DNA from: Gammaproteobacteria bacterium | GTDB lineage: Bacteria; Pseudomonadota; Gammaproteobacteria; Eutrophobiales; Eutrophobiaceae | Reading direction: 5' to 3' | Length of the DNA stretch: 64,000 bases | Assembly: GCA_028819495.1 (NCBI GenBank) | Contig: JAPPLI010000062.1 | Location: 1-64,000 of the forward strand | Shown here: one piece after another, positions 60,222 through 64,000 of the stretch | Layout: the number at the start of each line of letters is the position of its first letter | Numbering within the stretch: position 1 is the first letter of the stretch | Made by a program: the position numbers and the translations under genes | Notes under the pieces: generated by a model | What the model saw: the letters and a program-made list of their open reading frames with translations, nothing else | Told to the model about the DNA's origin: nothing | Databases searched by the model: none

Positions 60222-61631
60222 ATGCTAAAAAGTTTAAGAATACAAAATTTCAAGGCTTGGAAGGATACAGGCGAAATTCGAATGGCCCCAATTACCTTAT
60301 TTTTCGGCGCTAATAGTTCCGGCAAGTCGAGTATCGGCCAGTTCTTGATGATGCTAAAACAGACAGTTGAATCCCCTGACCGAAAAGCAGTGTTTTATCC
60401 AGGAGGACCAAACTCAGCGGTTCAACTTGGTTCTTACAAAGAAATGGTATTTGGGCGTAACCCTAAGAACATAATAGAGTTCGAATACACATGGTCATCA
60501 TTTGGTACTTTGAGATTTAAAGATCTAATTTTAGGCGAGATATATTCCGGAGATGAATTGGCTTTTCAGTCCAAAGTTGAGCTTGAGAAAAATCAACGCG
60601 CCCCGACACCGATCGTAGACAGTCTCATATATAGATTATTCGAACAAGGCGAAAGCACACTATCCACTGAAATGAAGCGCACGCCTGGAGCTAAAACTAG
60701 ATATCAGGTTGCAGCTGCCAACTATCACTTGGTGCGTAAAATAGGTCGACCATGGTCTCCGGGTGCACCGGTTCGTTTTTATGGTTTTCCCGATGAAGTG
60801 GTCGCGTATTACCAAAATGCTGACTTCGTCAAGGACTTGAATTTCCAACATGAAAAGTTATACCGGTCAATTTACTATCTCGGCCCTCTACGCACCAAAG
60901 CTGAGAGGCTTTATTCATGGTCCGGCGTTGAACCCGACAGTGTGGGATTCTCTGGTGAAAATACAGTCGCTGCAATACTAGCTGCCAAGGATCGTTGGAT
61001 CAGTCTCGGGCCTAGAAAATGGAACATGCTTCTTGAGGAGATAATCGCTCTAAAACTCGTAGAAATGGGATTAATTGATGATTTTGAGATTAAACCCATA
61101 TCAGAACAACGGCAAGAATATGAGGTAAAGCTCAAAACCAAGCTTTCGGCAGACTGGGTAGATCTCCCAGATGTAGGTTTTGGTATTTCCCAGGTGCTTC
61201 CTGTACTCGTGCAATGTTTCTACGCTCCACCCGGTTCGATCGTCATCATGGAACAACCGGAGATTCATCTCCATCCTAGCGCACAATCGGTTTTGGCAGA
61301 TGTAATGATTGATGTAATAAAGTCACGTGAAAATTACTCGGACAGAAAAATTCAACTGATAATTGAGACTCATTCCGAACATTTCCTCAGACGACTACAG
61401 CGTCGCATTGCCGAGGACCTGTTACCACAGGAAAAAGTATCAGCTTACTTCGCCAAAGCTACCGGTAAACAGCTTGTTTTGGAACCTTTGGATATTGACA
61501 GTTTCGGCAACATCCGAAATTGGCCGGAACACTTTTTTGGGGATGAGATGGGAGATATTATGGAACAGGCAGAAGCAGCTTTGCAAAGGCAGATGGAACA
61601 GGAAGGCCCTGCTCCGGGCGGAAACGAATGA
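60222..61631 (+). CDS. AAA/OLD-like ATPase with DUF3696-type C-terminus
   Basis: A 469-residue ABC/SMC-like ATPase. Walker A is 'LFFGANSSGKSSIGQFLMML' (about 25-44). A signature-like segment is 'LPDVGFGISQVLPVLVQCFY' (about 321-340), Walker B is 'SIVIMEQPEIHLHPSAQ' (about 345-361) and the switch region is 'LIIETHSEHFLRRLQRR' (about 383-399). The end, 'LDIDSFGNIRNWPEHFFGDE', matches DUF3696. There is no Toprim domain, unlike OLD. The ATG at 60222 is preferred over the track start 60171. Its stop overlaps the PIN gene by ATGA. Such ATPases are common sensors in two-gene phage-defence modules. Confidence 0.85.
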   Translation: MLKSLRIQNFKAWKDTGEIRMAPITLFFGANSSGKSSIGQFLMMLKQTVESPDRKAVFYPGGPNSAVQLGSYKEMVFGRNPKNIIEFEYTWSSFGTLRFKDLILGEIYSGDELAFQSKVELEKNQRAPTPIVDSLIYRLFEQGESTLSTEMKRTPGAKTRYQVAAANYHLVRKIGRPWSPGAPVRFYGFPDEVVAYYQNADFVKDLNFQHEKLYRSIYYLGPLRTKAERLYSWSGVEPDSVGFSGENTVAAILAAKDRWISLGPRKWNMLLEEIIALKLVEMGLIDDFEIKPISEQRQEYEVKLKTKLSADWVDLPDVGFGISQVLPVLVQCFYAPPGSIVIMEQPEIHLHPSAQSVLADVMIDVIKSRENYSDRKIQLIIETHSEHFLRRLQRRIAEDLLPQEKVSAYFAKATGKQLVLEPLDIDSFGNIRNWPEHFFGDEMGDIMEQAEAALQRQMEQEGPAPGGNE

Positions 61632-62203
61632 GGGGGTTTCCTGACAAGTGTGTGATTGATACCAATGTTCTAGTGGTCGCTGATCTTTTTAGTAACTCTG
61701 AGAAAAATAATGAGATTTCAAAGTGCTGCATTGAAGCTTGCTATAAAGTCATTAGACATGTGATGGAAAATGGGGGTTTGGTAATTGATGAAAACGGCGA
61801 AATATTTAAAGAATATCGGGATCAATACAAGAAGTCCCATCTTGATAAAGGACAACCGGGGCCGGCTAGTGAGTTTATCAAGTGGGTAATGAAATGGCAA
61901 TGGCAATGGCAACCTAATCAAGTCACACGTGTTAAAATTCACCGTCTCAATGACACATATAAGGAATTTCCAGAACACGATGAACTGGAAAAAGACTTTG
62001 ACTTTGATAACAGTGATCGAAAATTCGTAGCAGTAGCTAACGCGTATCCAGGTACCCACAAGCCACCCATCTTTCAAGCAACGGACGTCAAATGGTGGGG
62101 TTGGAAGGAGCCTTTGTGTGATGTCGGGATAAAGGTTCGCTTTCTCTGTCCAGACTATGTCAAAGAAAAATACCCAAAAAAGAAATCGAAACCAAAAACA
62201 TGA
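61628..62203 (+). CDS. PIN-domain-like ribonuclease
   Basis: A 191-residue protein with the acidic pattern of PIN nucleases: Asp in 'KCVIDTNVLVVADLF' (about 7-21), Glu in 'NGEIFKEYRDQYKK' (about 56-69), Asp in 'FDNSDRKFVAVANAYPG' (about 133-149) and Asp in 'PIFQATDVKWWGW' (about 154-166). It has a lysine-rich tail. It is translationally coupled to the upstream ATPase (ATGA overlap) and overlaps the RNA ligase start, so the three products are probably made together. I infer RNA cleavage controlled by the ATPase; the target is unknown. Confidence 0.78.
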   Translation: MRGFPDKCVIDTNVLVVADLFSNSEKNNEISKCCIEACYKVIRHVMENGGLVIDENGEIFKEYRDQYKKSHLDKGQPGPASEFIKWVMKWQWQWQPNQVTRVKIHRLNDTYKEFPEHDELEKDFDFDNSDRKFVAVANAYPGTHKPPIFQATDVKWWGWKEPLCDVGIKVRFLCPDYVKEKYPKKKSKPKT

Positions 62204-62915
62204 ATCAGTGAAATCATCCGATTTCTTTAAGTATCCATCTACCCCACATCTGGTTTCCCCCGGAGAAATGCCACTGAGGGACCATAAAGTCATGTCGGAC
62301 GCCGAACGTAATGAATTCCTGCAGCATGATCTTGTAATAGAGGAAAAAGTTGATGGAGCAAACCTAGGTATCTCGTTTGATTCCGAAGGGAATATCCGCA
62401 CACAGAACAGAGGAAGCTACCTGCACCTTCCTGCTTCGGGTCAATGGAAAAGTCTGGCCGGTTGGCTGGCGCCAAGAATGGACACTTTTTTCGATGTAAT
62501 AAGCGACCGATATATCCTGTTCGGGGAATGGTGTTACGCCCGGCATTCCATCAGCTACGACCGGCTACCTGATTGGTTCCTGGGTTTTGATGTCTATGAT
62601 AAACAAACCGGTAACTTTCTGGCTCACCACTGGCGCGATCGGTTATTGCACGAAATGCAAGTTGAAAGGGTTCCCTTTCTTGCCCGTGGTCGCTTCACTC
62701 TTTTTGAAATAAAATCGTTACTTGCAGAATCAAGGCTTGGCGACCAGCCTGCAGAAGGTATTTACATCAGATGTGACAGCGGTGACTGGCTGGTAAAAAG
62801 GGCAAAACTAGTGCGCCCCTCCTTTGTTCAGGCGATAGAGCAACACTGGTCACGCTTAGGAATTAAAAAAAACAAATTAGAGTCAGATACATATACACAA
62901 TATGCTGATACGTGA
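62157..62915 (+). CDS. RNA ligase (Rnl2-like nucleotidyltransferase)
   Basis: About 252 residues with the nucleotidyl-transferase motifs of ATP-dependent RNA ligases. Motif I is 'LVIEEKVDGANLGISF' (lysine about residue 65), followed by 'YILFGEWCYARHSISYDRLP' (motif III region), 'GDQPAEGIYIRC' (motif IV) and 'WLVKRAKLVRPSFVQAIEQH' (motif V). The N-terminal 'FFKYPSTPHLVSPGE' is characteristic of this bacterial group. The ATG at 62157 overlaps the PIN gene by 47 bp; a GTG at 62208, just after the PIN stop, is an alternative. It should seal RNA 3'-OH/5'-phosphate ends, possibly those cut by its neighbour. Confidence 0.87.
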   Translation: MSKKNTQKRNRNQKHESVKSSDFFKYPSTPHLVSPGEMPLRDHKVMSDAERNEFLQHDLVIEEKVDGANLGISFDSEGNIRTQNRGSYLHLPASGQWKSLAGWLAPRMDTFFDVISDRYILFGEWCYARHSISYDRLPDWFLGFDVYDKQTGNFLAHHWRDRLLHEMQVERVPFLARGRFTLFEIKSLLAESRLGDQPAEGIYIRCDSGDWLVKRAKLVRPSFVQAIEQHWSRLGIKKNKLESDTYTQYADT

Positions 62916-63116
62916 TTTTATATAACTTCGCAATTTACAAATGTATTCATTTGCTATGTTATTTTTCAGTGTCACGACGCGTTTCGAAATGTATTAGAAA
63001 TATTCACGGTGATTAGCATTAAATTCCAACTCAACGACCCTGATACCACCATTACAAACCTGCGTGAGAACAGGGGCAAGCAGGGGTTGTCCCTGGAAGA
63101 TGTGGCTGGATGCGGG

Positions 63117-64000
63117 ATGACATTTAATGCCGTTGATGTTGAAACTGCTAATAGTGATCGTTCAACCATATGCCAGATTGGAATAGCTCATGTTGTTGAT
63201 GGGCAGATCAGTGACCGCTGGAGTACATTGGTAAACCCCGAAGATGAATTTGACGATTTCAATATCAGCATACACGGCATCACAGCAAAGCAGGTTCAAA
63301 GGGCTCCCGCCTTGCTGGAGGTCAGGGAAGAGCTACGACAACGCCTTCGGGGTCAGGTGCTGGTCTCACATACCAGCTTCGACCGGAGCGCCTTCGAAAC
63401 AGCTATGGATAAATACGGACTGGACCAATTGCAGGTCTATTGGCTGGACAGCGCCAAGGTAGTACGTCGTGCATGGCCGGAGGAGTTTTGTCAACGGGGA
63501 TATGGGCTTAAAAACGTAGCACATTACATTGGATATGAATTCAAGCATCATGATGCATTGGAGGATGCAGTGGCTGCAGCAGAGATCACTCTTACAGCCT
63601 GTCGTGAACACAACGTCGATATAGAGTATTGGATACGGAAAATCGAAGAAGAAATTTACCTCAAGAAAAAGCGAGAAAGACAACCACAATCACAGAAATC
63701 TGTTGCCCGAAAAGGTAATCCTGATGGAGAACTAGCTGGAGAGGCGCTCCTCTTTACAGGAGAGCTACAAATGCGACGACCTGAAGCAGCGGACTATGCC
63801 GCATTTATGGGCTGTGATGTTAAGACTGGTTTTAGTAAAAAGATAACGATATTAGTCAGCGGGATACAGACATCTCCCAATATTAAGTCCCCCTCGGGTA
63901 AAAGTGAAAAACATATTAAAGCGGAAGAGCTAATTTCAAGGGGATACGATATAAAAATCATCAGCGAGACAGATTTTCTCTCATTGATAGCCAACCATCA
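63117..64000 (+). CDS. DEDDh exonuclease with BRCT domain (3' end outside window)
   Basis: A partial gene absent from the ORF track because it runs off the right edge; 294 codons are visible. The exonuclease part begins 'FNAVDVETANSDRSTICQIG' (D-x-E), then has 'VLVSHTSFDRSAFETAM' and 'FKHHDALEDAVAAAEIT' with the H and final D of DEDDh (DnaQ-like) enzymes. After a basic linker, 'LLFTGELQMRRPEAADYAAF' and 'TKK-ITILV'-like strands form a BRCT domain like that of NAD-dependent DNA ligase. The ATG at 63117 is preferred. An in-frame GTG at 63009 is possible. The 200-bp gap before it is AT-rich with no other gene seen. Confidence 0.85.
   Translation, partial: MTFNAVDVETANSDRSTICQIGIAHVVDGQISDRWSTLVNPEDEFDDFNISIHGITAKQVQRAPALLEVREELRQRLRGQVLVSHTSFDRSAFETAMDKYGLDQLQVYWLDSAKVVRRAWPEEFCQRGYGLKNVAHYIGYEFKHHDALEDAVAAAEITLTACREHNVDIEYWIRKIEEEIYLKKKRERQPQSQKSVARKGNPDGELAGEALLFTGELQMRRPEAADYAAFMGCDVKTGFSKKITILVSGIQTSPNIKSPSGKSEKHIKAEELISRGYDIKIISETDFLSLIANH

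Noticed and set aside
60222-61631. OLD-family or PARIS AriA nuclease ATPase
   Set aside because: There is no C-terminal Toprim domain, and the partner is a PIN-like protein, not a DUF4435/Toprim protein.
1-64000. Prophage, plasmid or integrative element
   Set aside because: No integrase, transposase, capsid, terminase, replication or conjugation gene is visible on either strand.

Overview
The window looks like a GC-rich gammaproteobacterial chromosome. No phage, plasmid or intact transposase gene is visible. The assignment rests on several genes: the icd-aceK pair, with the AceK target serine motif kept in Icd; a kinase-like/GNAT fusion ArgA next to ArgE; CmoB and TrhO of the cmo5U34 tRNA pathway; a trp leader peptide with an attenuator; and an RND tripartite pump. 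Genus cannot be read from the sequence. Two stretches (about 35.8-39.3 kb and 58.6-64 kb) look more AT-rich by eye and hold accessory, defence-like genes. The rest looks like core metabolism punctuated by unusually many small dispersed repeats.

Layout, left part. The 5' edge holds a BrnT-like toxin tail with its BrnA antitoxin. Then come thyA, lgt and a tRNA-Arg(CCG) that ends two bases before the lgt start codon, a DUF255 thioredoxin-fold protein, a HAD hydrolase and an adenosine deaminase. A minus-strand RND efflux operon follows (DUF3604 protein, outer-membrane lipoprotein, adaptor, permease). From 14.5 to 19.1 kb is a nucleoside-salvage block: secreted adenosine deaminase-like enzyme, NupC-type importer, DeoD and DeoC. 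After an SDR and a DUF985 cupin comes trpE behind a Trp-rich leader peptide and an intrinsic terminator.

Middle. Next are a PPOX-fold protein, a MATE exporter, a small periplasmic protein, a 1-Cys peroxiredoxin and the overlapping trhO-cmoB pair. A tight five-gene minus-strand operon then combines a Na+/solute symporter and its small DUF4212 subunit with an acyl-CoA ligase, a hydroxyacyl-CoA dehydrogenase/crotonase fusion and a thiolase. Divergent from it is a racemase-like gene, followed by an island with an orphan two-gene pair, a DUF429-like protein carrying a C2H2-like finger, and a HIRAN-HipA-like kinase pair.

Right part. An amidase faces a plus-strand operon: CoA ligase, stand-alone Lrp/AsnC ligand-binding domain, HyuA-type ATPase subunit, and a HyuB-type subunit fused to a zinc-ribbon tail like the acetone carboxylase gamma subunit. 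Isochorismatase-family and zinc deaminase genes follow. The arrangement fits either an ATP-dependent ketone carboxylase pathway or an ATP-dependent cyclic-amide hydrolase pathway. Then come icd-aceK-apbE, argE-argA, a dihydroxy-acid dehydratase and an aromatic amino acid decarboxylase. The right end holds a broken LysM-NERD gene, an alkyltransferase-like DNA repair protein, a three-gene cassette (OLD-like ATPase, PIN nuclease, RNA ligase) and a partial exonuclease-BRCT gene. That cassette is my main candidate for a poorly described system.

Repeats. Four families are interleaved with the genes: (1) palindromic elements whose long inverted arms differ from locus to locus and in two cases match the end of a neighbouring gene; (2) a short 'gatgacgcagat' repeat, usually in inverted pairs, that supplies start-region, C-terminal or stop codons to several genes; (3) 'gggtgtcctgaatta' repeats, two of which sit in frame inside a coding sequence; (4) 'ggggtcagagtaa' hairpins. 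Gene starts were checked by hand where the ORF track used an early alternative start codon.
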